DNA from: Candidatus Endowatersipora endosymbiont of Watersipora subatra
GTDB lineage: Bacteria > Pseudomonadota > Alphaproteobacteria > Rhizobiales > Rhizobiaceae
NCBI RefSeq assembly: GCF_964026585.1
Contig: NZ_OZ032160.1
Coordinates: 124,001 to 188,000 of the forward strand
DNA length: 64,000 nucleotides
Reading direction: 5' to 3'
Positions 39,463 through 49,583 of the stretch are shown in pieces. Numbering within the stretch: position 1 is the stretch's first letter; each line of letters begins with the position of its first letter. A program made the translations under genes and the position numbers. The notes beneath the pieces were generated by a model that ran no database searches, was not told the DNA's origin, and saw nothing but the letters and a program-made list of their open reading frames with translations.

Positions 39463-42147
39463 ATGAGCCAACACCAACATTCAAGATCCCCATCCATTAC
39501 GCCGATGATGGTACAGTATATCAAAATAAAGACAGATAATCCAGATTCTCTTTTATTCTACCGAATGGGTGATTTTTATGAATTGTTTTTTCTTGATGCC
39601 GAGATTGCATCCAAGGCGCTTGGGATCACCTTAACAAAACGTGGTAAGCACTTAGGAGAAGATATTCCCATGTGCGGCATACCCTACCATGCTTTAGACG
39701 ATTATCTGCAAAAGCTTATTGCATTGGGTTACCGAGTAGCTATATGCGAGCAAACTGAAGATCCTGCAAAAGCTAAGGAGCGTGGTTCAAAATCAGTAGT
39801 ACAGCGTGAGGTTGTTCGCCTTGTTACACCGGGTACAATCACTGAAGATCGACTATTAGAGCCCGGTATATCAAATATTTTGGCTGCTCTAGCACAAGTT
39901 GATCAGTACGCACTTGCATTTGTTGATATTTCAACAGGCTTATTCAAGATTATAAAAACAGATCTTGCTCGATTGGGTGATGATCTTGCCCGTATTCAGC
40001 CTCGCGAGCTAATCCTTGCGCAATCCCTATTCGATGAATTATCTAATGGGACTCTTCTCAATCCTTATGAAGGAACTCTTCAACCGTTACCAAGCGTGAT
40101 GTTTGATTGCTCACAGGCTGAGAATAATCTTAAAAAATTCTACGCCGTAAAGAGTCTAGACGCATTTTCCCCTCTTTCTCCCGCAGAATTATCAGCTTCA
40201 AACGCTATACTAAGTTATATTGAAAGGACCCAGATTGGTCAGCGTCCTATCCTGTCGCGTCCTGAGCCTGAAGAAGAAGTTAGCATTGTCTATATTGATG
40301 CAGCTACCCGTGCCAATTTAGAACTAACACGTACTAGAAGCGGAGAACGCGAAGGCTCATTATTGAAAACAATTGATAGAACGGTAACCAGTGCTGGTAC
40401 TAGACTCCTTTCTGATCGACTATCTAGTCCATCAACTAAGGTAGACATCATCGCTCAAAGGCATGATGAAATAGATTATATGCTACAAGCTGATACATTA
40501 CGCCTTAATTTACGGAAATTGATACAGGGGATGCCGGATATGACACGAGCTCTCTCTCGATTATCGCTGAATCGTGGCGGCCCACGCGATCTTTCATTTA
40601 TCCGTTTAGGCTTGTTAATTGGAACTAAGGCTGCAGAATTGCTTAGAAAAGAACAATCTATTCCTCCGAATAACATAAAATCTGACCTGGAAGATCTACA
40701 ACAATCAACGGCAAGTCTTATTGAAGTTTTGAAAAAAGCTTTGGAGACGGAACTGCCAGTTCTGGCTAGAGATGGCGGATTTATTCGATCCTTATTTGAC
40801 CCTAATCTCGATGCATTAAGGAAGATGAGTGATAAAACTCGCCGGATTATTACTAATCTTCAGTCACGCTATGCATGCGAGACTCAGGTAAAAAAATTAA
40901 AAATCAAGCATAATAACGTTTTGGGTTATTTCATTGAAGTGACTGCACTCCATGCCAGTACATTGAAACAGAAAAAAGGGTTGTTTATACATCGCCAGAC
41001 TACAGCTAACACAATGCGTTTTACAACAACAGAACTTTCTGAACTGGAAGATAAAATCTCTCATTCAGCGATCAAAGCGCTTCAATTAGAGCTGGCTCAT
41101 TTTGAAAACCTAAAATCTATTGTTATTGAAAAAAGGGAGTCAATTCGTGCAATTGCCACTATTCTAGCCCATCTTGATGTCGCGATGGCTCTTGCTGAAC
41201 TCGCAGAAAAACAAGATTATGTGCGACCTCTGATTGATAATAGCAGAGCTTTTTCTATCATTGCAGGTCGACATCCTGTTGTAGAACAGGCTTTACATCG
41301 TCATGATAATCATCATTTTATAGCCAATAATTGCGATTTAGGTGGCAAAGATTCAGGATATCTTTGGTTGCTCAGCGGTCCTAATATGGGCGGAAAATCA
41401 ACATTTTTACGCCAAAACGCACTGATTGTCTTGCTAGCTCAGTCCGGCTCGTTTGTGCCTGCTAGCTCTGCTCATATAGGTATTGTTGATCGCCTTTTTT
41501 CTCGGGTTGGTGCTGCCGATAATTTAGCACGAGGACAATCAACCTTTATGGTTGAAATGGTTGAAACTGCAGCTATTCTCAATCAGGCTGGAGACCAATC
41601 TTTTGTCATTTTAGATGAAATCGGTCGAGGAACATCAACATTTGATGGTCTCTCTATTGCTTGGGCAACGGTGGAACAATTGCACGAAATCAATCGCTGC
41701 CGTACTTTGTGCGCAACCCATTATCATGAACTCACAGCTTTATCTGCTAAGCTTGATCGAATGAAGAATATGACGATGAGTGTCAAGGAATGGGGTAACG
41801 ATGTAATATTTTTGTACGAGGTAAAAGAAGGGATTTCTAATCGTTCTTATGGTATTCAAGTAGCTAAAATCGCGGGTTTACCTTATGGAGTTACTGAGCG
41901 TGCACAGATGATTTTAGATCGTCTTGAAGATCCGAATCAGGAAAATCGATTTTCACGTTTGATTGATGATCTGCCTTTATTGTCAACAGGGGGGACAGGA
42001 AGTAAGCTTTCATCAACCGAAAGATCTACAAGGCAACGAAAAAAAATGATCGAAGAAATTGAAACATTGACTCTTGATAACCTAACACCTCGAGAAGCAT
42101 TAGATTTTCTCTACAAGATCAAAGAAATAGAAGAAAATAAGGAATGA
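39463..42147 (+). CDS. mutS: DNA mismatch repair protein MutS
   Basis: Recognises mismatches and signals with ATP. N-terminal mismatch-binding motif with the wedge phenylalanine in [16 protein letters not shown] (residues about 25-40), core and clamp domains, Walker A GPNMGGKS at residues 639-646, then [16 protein letters not shown] and [11 protein letters not shown], and a helical C-terminus. 894 residues, full length. The ATG follows GAGGAA closely. In related genomes mutS usually adjoins glnD; here it is 13 kb away. Confidence 0.97.
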   Translation: MSQHQHSRSPSITPMMVQYIKIKTDNPDSLLFYRMGDFYELFFLDAEIASKALGITLTKRGKHLGEDIPMCGIPYHALDDYLQKLIALGYRVAICEQTEDPAKAKERGSKSVVQREVVRLVTPGTITEDRLLEPGISNILAALAQVDQYALAFVDISTGLFKIIKTDLARLGDDLARIQPRELILAQSLFDELSNGTLLNPYEGTLQPLPSVMFDCSQAENNLKKFYAVKSLDAFSPLSPAELSASNAILSYIERTQIGQRPILSRPEPEEEVSIVYIDAATRANLELTRTRSGEREGSLLKTIDRTVTSAGTRLLSDRLSSPSTKVDIIAQRHDEIDYMLQADTLRLNLRKLIQGMPDMTRALSRLSLNRGGPRDLSFIRLGLLIGTKAAELLRKEQSIPPNNIKSDLEDLQQSTASLIEVLKKALETELPVLARDGGFIRSLFDPNLDALRKMSDKTRRIITNLQSRYACETQVKKLKIKHNNVLGYFIEVTALHASTLKQKKGLFIHRQTTANTMRFTTTELSELEDKISHSAIKALQLELAHFENLKSIVIEKRESIRAIATILAHLDVAMALAELAEKQDYVRPLIDNSRAFSIIAGRHPVVEQALHRHDNHHFIANNCDLGGKDSGYLWLLSGPNMGGKSTFLRQNALIVLLAQSGSFVPASSAHIGIVDRLFSRVGAADNLARGQSTFMVEMVETAAILNQAGDQSFVILDEIGRGTSTFDGLSIAWATVEQLHEINRCRTLCATHYHELTALSAKLDRMKNMTMSVKEWGNDVIFLYEVKEGISNRSYGIQVAKIAGLPYGVTERAQMILDRLEDPNQENRFSRLIDDLPLLSTGGTGSKLSSTERSTRQRKKMIEEIETLTLDNLTPREALDFLYKIKEIEENKE

Positions 42148-42166
42148 AATCAATGAGATCTTGTTC

Positions 42167-43183
42167 TCAAATAGAAAATATTTTATAAAGCTCCGATTGT
42201 TGAAGCCGTTCTTTTAACGAAACTTTCGGACGAGGGCCTATGTGTTGGATAACTTCAGCGGCTGCTAATCCTCCAATTCGAGCACAATCATACATTTCGA
42301 GATTATTAGTTAGACCATACAAGAACCCCGATGCATAAAGATCGCCTGCACCTGTAGCATCAACAAAAGTCTCAATAGGATAAGCAGGAACTTCCACTAT
42401 ATTTTCTCTTGTAACAACAATTGAACCTCTCTCTCCTAATGTCAGTGCGCTCAACGCCACATCTTGGCGTACAGCAGAGATAATTGTCGCAATGTCATCC
42501 TTCTGATAAAGAGATTTAATCTCTGCTTCATTGGCAAACACAATATCAACGGTGCCAGTAGTCATGAGTTGGAGAAAATCATCGCGATGGCGATCCACGC
42601 AAAAAGAATCTGAGAGTGTTATCGCAACCTGATGATTGTGATCATGAGCAATGGCAATAGCAAGACGTATCGCCTCTTTTGCATGAGGAGAATCCCATAA
42701 ATAACCTTCAAAATAAGTGATTTGGCTCGCAGAAACGACATCTACCTCTATATCTTCTGGGGAAAATTCCATACAAGCTCCTAGATAGGTGTTCATGGTC
42801 CGTTCCCCATCAGGTGTAATTAAAATGATAGATTGTGCTGTCAGTGGGTTTCCGCGTAACGGTGTTACACCAAAGGAAATCCCCATTACTTGCATATCAT
42901 GAGTAAAAATATCGCCGAGAGGGTCATTCGATATCTTTCCAAAATAAGCAGATCGACTTCCAAGACTGGCAAGACCAGCGGCAGTATTACTAGCACTTCC
43001 GCCAGAGGTTTGAAGGAGAGGTTTAATGACCGAATAAAGATGTTCAGCTCGGTTAGCATCAATAATGTTCATGGCTGATTTTTTTATGTTTTCAGCAATA
43101 AGAAAATCATCTTCAACACATGCAACAGTATCTACAATGGCGTTGCCGACAGTTAAAACGTCAAAACCTATATGTGTCATCAT
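42167..43183 (-). CDS. PfkB-family kinase, adenosine kinase-like
   Basis: Ribokinase-fold sugar or nucleoside kinase. The PfkB signatures are TSGGSASNTAAGLASLG (substrate side) and VDATGAGDLYASGFLYGL, whose aspartate is the catalytic base. The overall pattern fits the alphaproteobacterial adenosine kinase group, which salvages adenosine to AMP; substrate is inferred. I start at 43183, nine bases after GGAT, giving about 338 residues; the frame opens earlier at 43219. Confidence 0.83.
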   Translation of the reverse strand: MMTHIGFDVLTVGNAIVDTVACVEDDFLIAENIKKSAMNIIDANRAEHLYSVIKPLLQTSGGSASNTAAGLASLGSRSAYFGKISNDPLGDIFTHDMQVMGISFGVTPLRGNPLTAQSIILITPDGERTMNTYLGACMEFSPEDIEVDVVSASQITYFEGYLWDSPHAKEAIRLAIAIAHDHNHQVAITLSDSFCVDRHRDDFLQLMTTGTVDIVFANEAEIKSLYQKDDIATIISAVRQDVALSALTLGERGSIVVTRENIVEVPAYPIETFVDATGAGDLYASGFLYGLTNNLEMYDCARIGGLAAAEVIQHIGPRPKVSLKERLQQSELYKIFSI

Positions 43184-43304
43184 TTTGATTATCCATTCTA
43201 AAGAGTTTAGTAGCATCACTACGACTATTTTAAACTCTTTTATCCAAGTGTTAGTCTTTAAATTTATTGAATTGGCAGGATCAAGGTCTCAATTTATGAA
43301 AAAA

Positions 43305-44015
43305 TTAATGTTCTAAGGGAATTATGGATGCTGGTATGTTGCAGGTTTTCTCTTTTGACTTACACAAATCTGCTATGATGCAATCCTTACATTTCGGCTT
43401 ACGAGCTTTACATATATAGCGTCCATGTAAAATGAGCCACTGATGGGCATGGTAAAGAAATTCTTCTGGAATCTGCTTTTTTAGAAGCACTTCAACTGTA
43501 GCAGGGTTTTTACCGGGGGCAAGATCTAGACGGTTGCTGATTCTGAAAATATGCGTATCAACTGCGAGAGTTGCATAACCAAAAGCTATTGACATAACTA
43601 CATTTGCAGTTTTATGGCCAACACCGACCAAAGAGGTTAGACTCTCAACATCTTGTGGGACTACGCTATTGTGATTCTTAACGAGTTGATAAGATAAAAA
43701 AGTTATATTTTTAGCTTTTCTGCGATAAAGACCAACGGTTTTGATAATGTCTCGTATTCTGCTTTCACCTAAAGCGAGCATTCTTTGGGGATTATCAGCA
43801 ATTTTAAATAATTCTTGAGTGACGTTGTTAACACCGATATCAGTTGACTGAGCTGATAAGACAACGGCTACCAAAAGAGTAAAGGAATTGATGTGATGAA
43901 GCTCGCTCTTAGGGTTCGGGCGTTGAATCCGAAAACGTCTGAAAATTTCAACTATCTCATCATGAGTATATCGATCATGAGGTGTAGATTTTAATAAAGA
44001 TCGTATTTTTACCAT
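43305..44015 (-). CDS. nth: Endonuclease III
   Basis: DNA glycosylase/AP lyase for oxidised pyrimidines. Helix-hairpin-helix LVGVGHKTANVV contains the catalytic lysine, VDTHIFRISNRL the catalytic aspartate, and the C-terminal 4Fe-4S site is C-x6-C-x2-C-x5-C (CKARKPKCKDCIIADLC). 236 residues. It is 38 bp after engB on the same strand. Confidence 0.96.
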   Translation of the reverse strand: MVKIRSLLKSTPHDRYTHDEIVEIFRRFRIQRPNPKSELHHINSFTLLVAVVLSAQSTDIGVNNVTQELFKIADNPQRMLALGESRIRDIIKTVGLYRRKAKNITFLSYQLVKNHNSVVPQDVESLTSLVGVGHKTANVVMSIAFGYATLAVDTHIFRISNRLDLAPGKNPATVEVLLKKQIPEEFLYHAHQWLILHGRYICKARKPKCKDCIIADLCKSKEKTCNIPASIIPLEH

Positions 44016-44053
44016 TAGAGCTCTTATAGGTTTTTTTCAAGAAAGAAAGGAAT

Positions 44054-44722
44054 TTAGAATTCCTCTAACAGTTGAGCAGAATAGCAAATGGCTGCTCTCA
44101 ATTCATTAATCCCAATTTTCTTTTGGCTTGACGTTCTGATGAGTTCAGGAAATGCAGCTGGTCGTTTTTTGATTTGGTTCATCGTCTGGTCGATGATCTC
44201 TGGTAGTAGCTGTGGCCTTATTTTATCAGATTTTGTTAACACTAGTTGGTAGGATATAGCAGCCTTATCCATCAAGTTTAGTATCTTCTCGTCGGTCTTT
44301 TTAAGACCGTGTCGTGAATCAATAAGGACAAAAATCCGTTTTAGGCTTGAACGATCACGTAAATAGTTAAAAATTAGCGCTGTCCATCGATCTGAAACAT
44401 CTTTAGGCACTCTAGTAAAACCATATCCTGGCATATCGACCAATAGAAGGGAATTACCTTCTTGAGAAAAATAATTCAATTCCTGAGTTTGGCCTGGAAT
44501 CTTTGAGGTCCGAGCCAAGCTTTTACTAGACATTAGCGCATTAATTAATGAAGATTTTCCTACATTGGAACGCCCAGCAAAGGCGACTTCTGCGGTTCCT
44601 TCCGGTGGCAAAAAATTAATCGATGAAATACCCTGTACAAAACTCCATTTACGGGCAAAAAGTTTGCGTGCCTTACCTTTGACTTCTGCACATAACCTCT
44701 CTTCGGTATTTCTTAGGTTCAT
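44054..44722 (-). CDS. engB: Ribosome biogenesis GTPase EngB (YihA/YsxC)
   Basis: Small GTPase needed for 50S assembly. G1 [15 protein letters not shown] near residue 50, [13 protein letters not shown] (G2), VDMPGYGF (G3) and TKSDK (G4). 222 residues. In relatives engB is often followed by argB and then dapD-dapE; here it is divergent from dapD and argB is not seen. Confidence 0.95.
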   Translation of the reverse strand: MNLRNTEERLCAEVKGKARKLFARKWSFVQGISSINFLPPEGTAEVAFAGRSNVGKSSLINALMSSKSLARTSKIPGQTQELNYFSQEGNSLLLVDMPGYGFTRVPKDVSDRWTALIFNYLRDRSSLKRIFVLIDSRHGLKKTDEKILNLMDKAAISYQLVLTKSDKIRPQLLPEIIDQTMNQIKKRPAAFPELIRTSSQKKIGINELRAAICYSAQLLEEF

Positions 44723-44959
44723 TCTTGATTAATCGTAAGAGCTATAGGGAACCGTTGAAAATAAACGTATAGTTTTCTTGAGATACATTGACTCTACGTA
44801 GATTCTCCTTAAAAATTTCAACATAAATGATTACCAATGATTACCAAAGTGACTATACCTTTTTCTGATAAAAAGTCATTAGAAATAGATAAGATAGTGT
44901 AGCATCAAAAGATAAAGATGAAGAGGCTTTGAGAGGCACATATTTCTGGATCAAAAAAT

Positions 44960-45802
44960 ATGAAGTACAAAAAGTTACAGAATACAATTGAAACCGCTTT
45001 TGAAAACAGGAAAGCAATTGATTCTAATACTCAATGTGAAGTTCATGAAGCTGTTAAAATAGCTTTGAGACTTCTTGATTCAGGTCAGTTACGAGTGTCT
45101 GAACCAAGATTCGATGGGACATGGAGAGTCAATCAATGGTTAAAAATGGCTCTTTTGCTTTCTTTTGAGTTCAATAACATGGAAATTCTTGATTCAGGTC
45201 CAGGTGATTCGAAATGGTGGGATAAGATTCCTTCAAAATTTTCTGGATGGGATAATCGTCAATTTCGTGAAGCTGGTTTTCGGGCAGTCCCTAATTGCCT
45301 TGTTCGTTACTCTGCTCATATAGCAAAGGGAGTTGTTCTAATGCCATCCTTTGTTAATCTAGGGGCCTATGTTGATGAAGGCAGCATGGTAGACACCTGG
45401 GCAACTGTGGGATCTTGTGCTCAAATTGGGAAAAATGTGCATCTTTCAGGCGGCGTTGGCATTGGTGGAGTACTCGAACCGCTGCAAAGTAGCCCGGTCA
45501 TTATCGAAGATAACTGCTTTATTGGAGCACGATCAGAGGTAGTGGAAGGTTGTATTGTAAGGAAAGGATCTGTTTTGGGGATGGGTGTGTTTATAAGTCA
45601 GTCAACTAAGATTGTTAACCGTATAACAGGCAGTATAACTTATGGTGAAATACCACCCTATTCGGTAGTCGTGAGTGGGAACAGGCCTGATCAATTCATG
45701 CCTGGCCTGAGTCTATATTGTGCCGTTATCGTTAAAACTGTTGATGAAAAAACCCGTTCGAAAATTGGAATTAACGAGTTATTACGCGATGAGTCACGAT
45801 GA
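44960..45802 (+). CDS. dapD: 2,3,4,5-tetrahydropyridine-2,6-dicarboxylate N-succinyltransferase
   Basis: Succinylates tetrahydrodipicolinate in the lysine/diaminopimelate pathway, so the cell uses the succinyl branch. An N-terminal helical part (to about residue 100) precedes a left-handed beta-helix of hexapeptide repeats ([32 protein letters not shown]). 280 residues. 45 bp before dapE. Confidence 0.96.
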   Translation: MKYKKLQNTIETAFENRKAIDSNTQCEVHEAVKIALRLLDSGQLRVSEPRFDGTWRVNQWLKMALLLSFEFNNMEILDSGPGDSKWWDKIPSKFSGWDNRQFREAGFRAVPNCLVRYSAHIAKGVVLMPSFVNLGAYVDEGSMVDTWATVGSCAQIGKNVHLSGGVGIGGVLEPLQSSPVIIEDNCFIGARSEVVEGCIVRKGSVLGMGVFISQSTKIVNRITGSITYGEIPPYSVVVSGNRPDQFMPGLSLYCAVIVKTVDEKTRSKIGINELLRDESR

Positions 45803-45847
45803 GTTATGAACTTTTAGTCAGCTTGTCTTTTTCCTTTTCATCTCATC

Positions 45848-47068
45848 GTGTCTGATCTTTCTAATGCTGCTGTCCTTCTGCGTGATCTGATTCGCTGTTC
45901 TTCCGTTACACCGTTTGAAGGTGGAGCTTTATCTCTTCTTCAACATTGTCTCGAAAGATTGGGATTTGTGGTTATAAGAAAGATTTTCGGCGCACCTGGA
46001 ACAGAAAAAGTTGAAAACCTTTATGCACGGTTAGGGAATAGGGACCCCAATCTTTGTTTTTCTGGGCATATTGATGTTGTACCCGCTGGAGATCTTAAGA
46101 CATGGGTCACTGACCCATTTGAAGCAGTTGTTGTTGAAGATAAGATTATTGGCCGTGGAGCCGTTGATATGAAAGGTGGAATTTCCTGCTTTGTGGCTGC
46201 GGTAGAGCGTTTTACGATCAATAAAAAAAATATGGGATCTATGGGATCAATATCGTTTTTGATAACAGCTGATGAAGAGGGACCAGCAATTAACGGAACA
46301 GCTGCTCTGCTCGACTGGTTAGTTAGGAAAAATGAGAAAATTGATGCCTGCATTGTTGGAGAACCGACCAATAGGAGCGTTATAGGAGATACGATTAAAA
46401 TCGGTAGGCGTGGTAGTCTTTCAGGAACGCTTACTGTCAACGGAATACAAGGACATACAGCTTATCCTGATCTAGCGGATAATCCTGTGCGAGGAATCAC
46501 TACATTGATAATATCGCTGATGACTCCTCCCTTCGATAAGGGAACCAAGAATTTTCAGGCAACTAATCTCGAAGTGACATCTCTTGATACAGACAATCAT
46601 TCTTTTAACATGATTACACAAAAAGCTACTGCTTTATTTAATGTCCGTTTCAATGATTTGTGGACAGTAGACACAATCAAAAAGGAAATTGATTCTAGAC
46701 TCATTACGTCTTCTCAGAAAAAGAAATATAGAAGCTTGATAAAGAATCAAGCAAAGGAATTTATAGATTTTAATGTTTCCTATACTGAACAATCAAGTCC
46801 AGCATTTCTAACCCTAGATTGGGAGCTAATCAATACACTTACAGATGCAGTAGAACAAGTCTGTGGCTATCGACCAGCTCTTTCTACCGGTGGGGGAACA
46901 TCTGACGCGCGTTTTATCAAAGACTTATGTCCTGTTGTTGAATTTGGTTTGGTGAGTCTGACAATGCATCAGATTAATGAGCAGGTTTCACTGACTGACC
47001 TTGATTTACTGACTGATATCTATGCTGAATTTATCAGACGATATTTTGAGTTAAGATCCTCGTTATAA
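45848..47068 (+). CDS. dapE: Succinyl-diaminopimelate desuccinylase
   Basis: Zinc metallohydrolase giving LL-diaminopimelate for lysine and peptidoglycan. M20 family ligands: FSGHIDVVPAGD (His, Asp nearby), GRGAVDMKGG, ADEEGPA with catalytic Glu and metal Glu, and the C-terminal histidine in LVSLTMHQINEQVS. 406 residues, somewhat above the usual 375-380; an inserted charged stretch lies near residue 285-310. The start is GTG 45848, the first in frame. Confidence 0.94.
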   Translation: MSDLSNAAVLLRDLIRCSSVTPFEGGALSLLQHCLERLGFVVIRKIFGAPGTEKVENLYARLGNRDPNLCFSGHIDVVPAGDLKTWVTDPFEAVVVEDKIIGRGAVDMKGGISCFVAAVERFTINKKNMGSMGSISFLITADEEGPAINGTAALLDWLVRKNEKIDACIVGEPTNRSVIGDTIKIGRRGSLSGTLTVNGIQGHTAYPDLADNPVRGITTLIISLMTPPFDKGTKNFQATNLEVTSLDTDNHSFNMITQKATALFNVRFNDLWTVDTIKKEIDSRLITSSQKKKYRSLIKNQAKEFIDFNVSYTEQSSPAFLTLDWELINTLTDAVEQVCGYRPALSTGGGTSDARFIKDLCPVVEFGLVSLTMHQINEQVSLTDLDLLTDIYAEFIRRYFELRSSL

Positions 47069-47079
47069 GAAACGAGGAT
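47056..47079 (+). terminator. Hairpin overlapping the dapE stop codon
   Basis: Nine-base perfect arms ATCCTCGTT (47056-47064) and AACGAGGAT (47071-47079) with loop ATAAGA. The TAA stop of dapE lies in the loop. CTTTTAC follows on the + strand. It sits between convergent dapE and dcd and could serve both. Confidence 0.6.
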
Positions 47080-47114
47080 AAACTTTTACGAAATTAAGTA
47101 TTAAACAAAAAATT

Positions 47115-48200
47115 CTAACGAAAATGCTTAGACAGTTTCAAGCTTTGTCCTTGATAATGAGAATTCATCTCTGCACCGTAGACTGTATTAGGTCTTTCTA
47201 ACATCTGTTCATAGATCAGATGACCAACAATTTGGCCGTGTTCTAAAATAAAGGGTACCTTGTGACTTCTGACTTCCAGGACGGCTCGAGCACCACCAGA
47301 ACTTACATTGCCAAAACCTGGATCAAAAAAACCAGCATAATGAACTCGAAACTCGCCAATAAAGGGATCAAATGGAACCATTTCTGCGGCATAATTCGGT
47401 GGAATATGAACAAATTCACAGGATACAAGAATATAAAACTCATCTGGATCAAGAATAAGGTTATCGACGCCTTTATTGAAAAGAGGTTCCCAAAAATCGA
47501 GAGGATTATAGAATCCTTTTTTATCTACATCAATGGCAACTGTATGTCGCTTGCCGCGGTAGCCAATCAAACCTTCCTGATTGGCGTTCATGTCTATAGA
47601 GATAGCAACACCACTATTATCTATATTAACCTCTTCTTTAGCTACTAATATTTCATGGTTTTGAAGACTTAGCATTTCTTCATAGCTCAATGTTGCGATC
47701 CCTCTCCGAAAACGAATTTGCGATAATCTCGATTCGGTCCTGACAATTATAGGAAAAGTGAGTGGACTGATTTCAAGATACAGAGGACCCTTGTAGCCTT
47801 CCGGGACTATATCAAATTGTTGAGCATAGTCTGTAATGAGCCGTGTAAAGATATCTAATCGGCCTGTGGAACTTTTAGGATTAGCAGAAGCCGATACATC
47901 TTGAGGTAAGCATAAATTTTCGATTAACTGTACGATATAAACGCAATCTTTTTCAAGAACAGCACCTTCTGTTAAATCAAACTGGTGGAGTAAAAACCGG
48001 TTAAGTTTTTGGAAAACTTGGTATTGTTTACCTGGCAAGAAAGATGCTCTTACACGCCAGGCAGTTTTGCCTAGACGCAGGTCCAGACTGGCTGGTTGAA
48101 TCTGATTCGTCTCCAGATCCTGTTCAGTTACAATATTTTTATACCTAAACAATTGCGATATTTGGGTATCGCTTAATATTCCTTTATCTGCTATCATCAT
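47115..48200 (-). CDS. dcd: 2'-deoxycytidine 5'-triphosphate deaminase, long alphaproteobacterial form
   Basis: Makes dUTP from dCTP for thymidylate supply. The 361-residue protein carries two dCTP-deaminase/dUTPase-like halves, as in the long alphaproteobacterial family. The first has IQPASLDLRLGKTAWRV and PKSSTGRLDIFTRLI; the second has DPDEFYILVSCEFVHIPPNYAAEM and HYAGFFDPGFGNV. The start is ATG 48200 or the adjacent ATG at 48197. Convergent with dapE. Confidence 0.9.
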   Translation of the reverse strand: MMIADKGILSDTQISQLFRYKNIVTEQDLETNQIQPASLDLRLGKTAWRVRASFLPGKQYQVFQKLNRFLLHQFDLTEGAVLEKDCVYIVQLIENLCLPQDVSASANPKSSTGRLDIFTRLITDYAQQFDIVPEGYKGPLYLEISPLTFPIIVRTESRLSQIRFRRGIATLSYEEMLSLQNHEILVAKEEVNIDNSGVAISIDMNANQEGLIGYRGKRHTVAIDVDKKGFYNPLDFWEPLFNKGVDNLILDPDEFYILVSCEFVHIPPNYAAEMVPFDPFIGEFRVHYAGFFDPGFGNVSSGGARAVLEVRSHKVPFILEHGQIVGHLIYEQMLERPNTVYGAEMNSHYQGQSLKLSKHFR

Positions 48201-48572
48201 TTTTTATTTTTGAAAAATCCTAGTGAGAGTCGATAGTAACCGCTGGATAACCAACGAGTCCTTCCCAGGTTTACATTTAAAATGGTGGAAATCGCGAGCG
48301 GATTCAGAATTTATCCTTTTCTGATTCTGATGATTTTTATAATTGTCAAGAGTGAATTCGTACTTTCTAGCAGTTTATTGATTATTTTTTCATCTTGACG
48401 GAGAACTGTTTCATGCCTTCCGTTGTGAACCAGCGATTGACTGCCTTGTCAGATCGAACTCTTCGAGTCAATTCTGAATCGTTTATTAATGAACATTGAA
48501 TAAATTTTTCTTGGATCTATTCGTGCTTAGAAGTATAAGAAAAAAGAATTTGATCAAGAAGAGGATATTATT
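48201..48572. other. Spacer before hsp20, holding a truncated mini-ORF
   Basis: 372 bases between the divergent dcd and hsp20. Apart from the 28-codon mini-ORF listed separately I see no gene. An hsp20 promoter is expected here, but I could not pick out a convincing sigma-32 site (CTTGAA / CCCCAT). Confidence 0.4.
48413..48499 (+). pseudogene. Truncated 28-codon ORF with a strong ribosome-binding site
   Basis: ATG 48413 is preceded by GGAGAA at seven bases. The product starts MPSVVNQRLTALSDRTLRVN and ends after 28 residues. It is too short for a known enzyme, and the good translation signal suggests it is the surviving 5' end of a lost gene. A faint likeness to aminotransferase N-termini is not enough for a name. 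Confidence 0.35.
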
Positions 48573-49043
48573 ATGCGTCATGTAGACTTCAGTCCCTTAT
48601 ATGGATCTACCATTGGATTTGACCGTCTTTTCAACTTACTTGATACGCTCGGTCATCCGGATTCTCCGGAAAAAAGTACAGCATCCTACCCTCCCTATAA
48701 TATTAACCGGATAGGTGATAATGCTTATCGTATTTCAATGGCTGTTGCAGGGTTTTCTGAAAAAGATCTCTCAATTGAAGTCAAGGAAAATTCTCTTTTC
48801 ATAAAAGGGGAACAAGCATCAAAAGACAATGAAACAACTGAAATATTGTTCTCTGGAATCACCACGCGTAACTTTGAGCGAAGATTTCAAATCGCTGATC
48901 ATGTCGAAGTACGCGATGCGCATTTGGAAAATGGTTTGCTGCATATTGATCTGATTCGTGAGATCCCTGATGCAATGAAGGCTCGGAAGATTAAAATCAG
49001 TGAGCCAAGTTCGACAAGTTCGAAACGAATTGATCGTCAGTAA
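48573..49043 (+). CDS. Small heat-shock protein (Hsp20/IbpA)
   Basis: ATP-independent holdase. N-terminal IGFDRLFNLLDTLGH, alpha-crystallin domain (YNINRIGDNAYRISMAVAGFSEKDLSIEV to about LIREIPDAMKARKIKI). 156 residues, standard. AGAGGAT lies before the ATG. It ends seven bases before a strong terminator hairpin, so it is a single-gene unit. Confidence 0.95.
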   Translation: MRHVDFSPLYGSTIGFDRLFNLLDTLGHPDSPEKSTASYPPYNINRIGDNAYRISMAVAGFSEKDLSIEVKENSLFIKGEQASKDNETTEILFSGITTRNFERRFQIADHVEVRDAHLENGLLHIDLIREIPDAMKARKIKISEPSSTSSKRIDRQ

Positions 49044-49049
49044 CCTGAA

Positions 49050-49078
49050 AAAGGTGATGATCGATGGTCATCACCTTT
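49050..49078 (+). terminator. Rho-independent-type terminator after hsp20
   Basis: Eleven-base perfect stem, AAAGGTGATGA (49050-49060) and TCATCACCTTT (49068-49078), with a seven-base loop, beginning seven bases after the hsp20 stop. It is followed by CCTTATTT, a weak T-tract. Confidence 0.75.
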
Positions 49079-49123
49079 CCTTATTTAAGGTGATCAGCTA
49101 TGGGGAAACAATATTCTTGAAAA

Positions 49124-49579
49124 ATGAGACTCTTCTTTAATATTTTTGCCATATGTGGAGCAGCCGCTTTCTCGGGATTGATGCTATGTATTGGTATCAC
49201 GCTGGGAAACTACTGGCTTAGTTTAACTTCACAAGATTTTCTGGATTGGTTTTCTAAAAACCATATCTTTATATCAAAAACGATTCCGCTTGTTGTTACA
49301 CCAACAATCATCGGATTATTCGGTTCCTTATGGACGTCTTGGCATACCAAACTCAAACCGTTTTGGCTTTGGGTTACTAGTACGAGTTGCATAGGCGTCG
49401 TCATAGTATTGACAGCTATTTATTTCGTACCGACGAATCATGCCTTCGCAAGCGGAAATTTGGACCTTCTCCAGGTTAACGAAAAGCTCAATCAGTGGTT
49501 ACTAATCCACTATATACGAATAGCGTTCGCTATGCTATCCGCTATTATAGGATCTATGGCTTTGGCTTTAGATCGTTAA
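49124..49579 (+). CDS. DUF1772-like (anthrone oxygenase family) membrane protein
   Basis: A 151-residue protein with four hydrophobic segments. The pattern YFVPTNHAFASGN followed by WLLIHYIRIAFAMLS resembles the P-x-N and W-x3-H-x2-R positions of DUF1772 proteins, some of which are anthrone oxygenases; no substrate can be stated here. Between hsp20 and the recombinase, and convergent with the latter (4 bp between stops). Confidence 0.6.
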   Translation: MRLFFNIFAICGAAAFSGLMLCIGITLGNYWLSLTSQDFLDWFSKNHIFISKTIPLVVTPTIIGLFGSLWTSWHTKLKPFWLWVTSTSCIGVVIVLTAIYFVPTNHAFASGNLDLLQVNEKLNQWLLIHYIRIAFAMLSAIIGSMALALDR

Positions 49580-49583
49580 ACGG

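Noticed and set aside
46021..46440. 139-codon minus-strand ORF inside dapE
   Set aside because: Antisense shadow; dapE is intact with all metal ligands.
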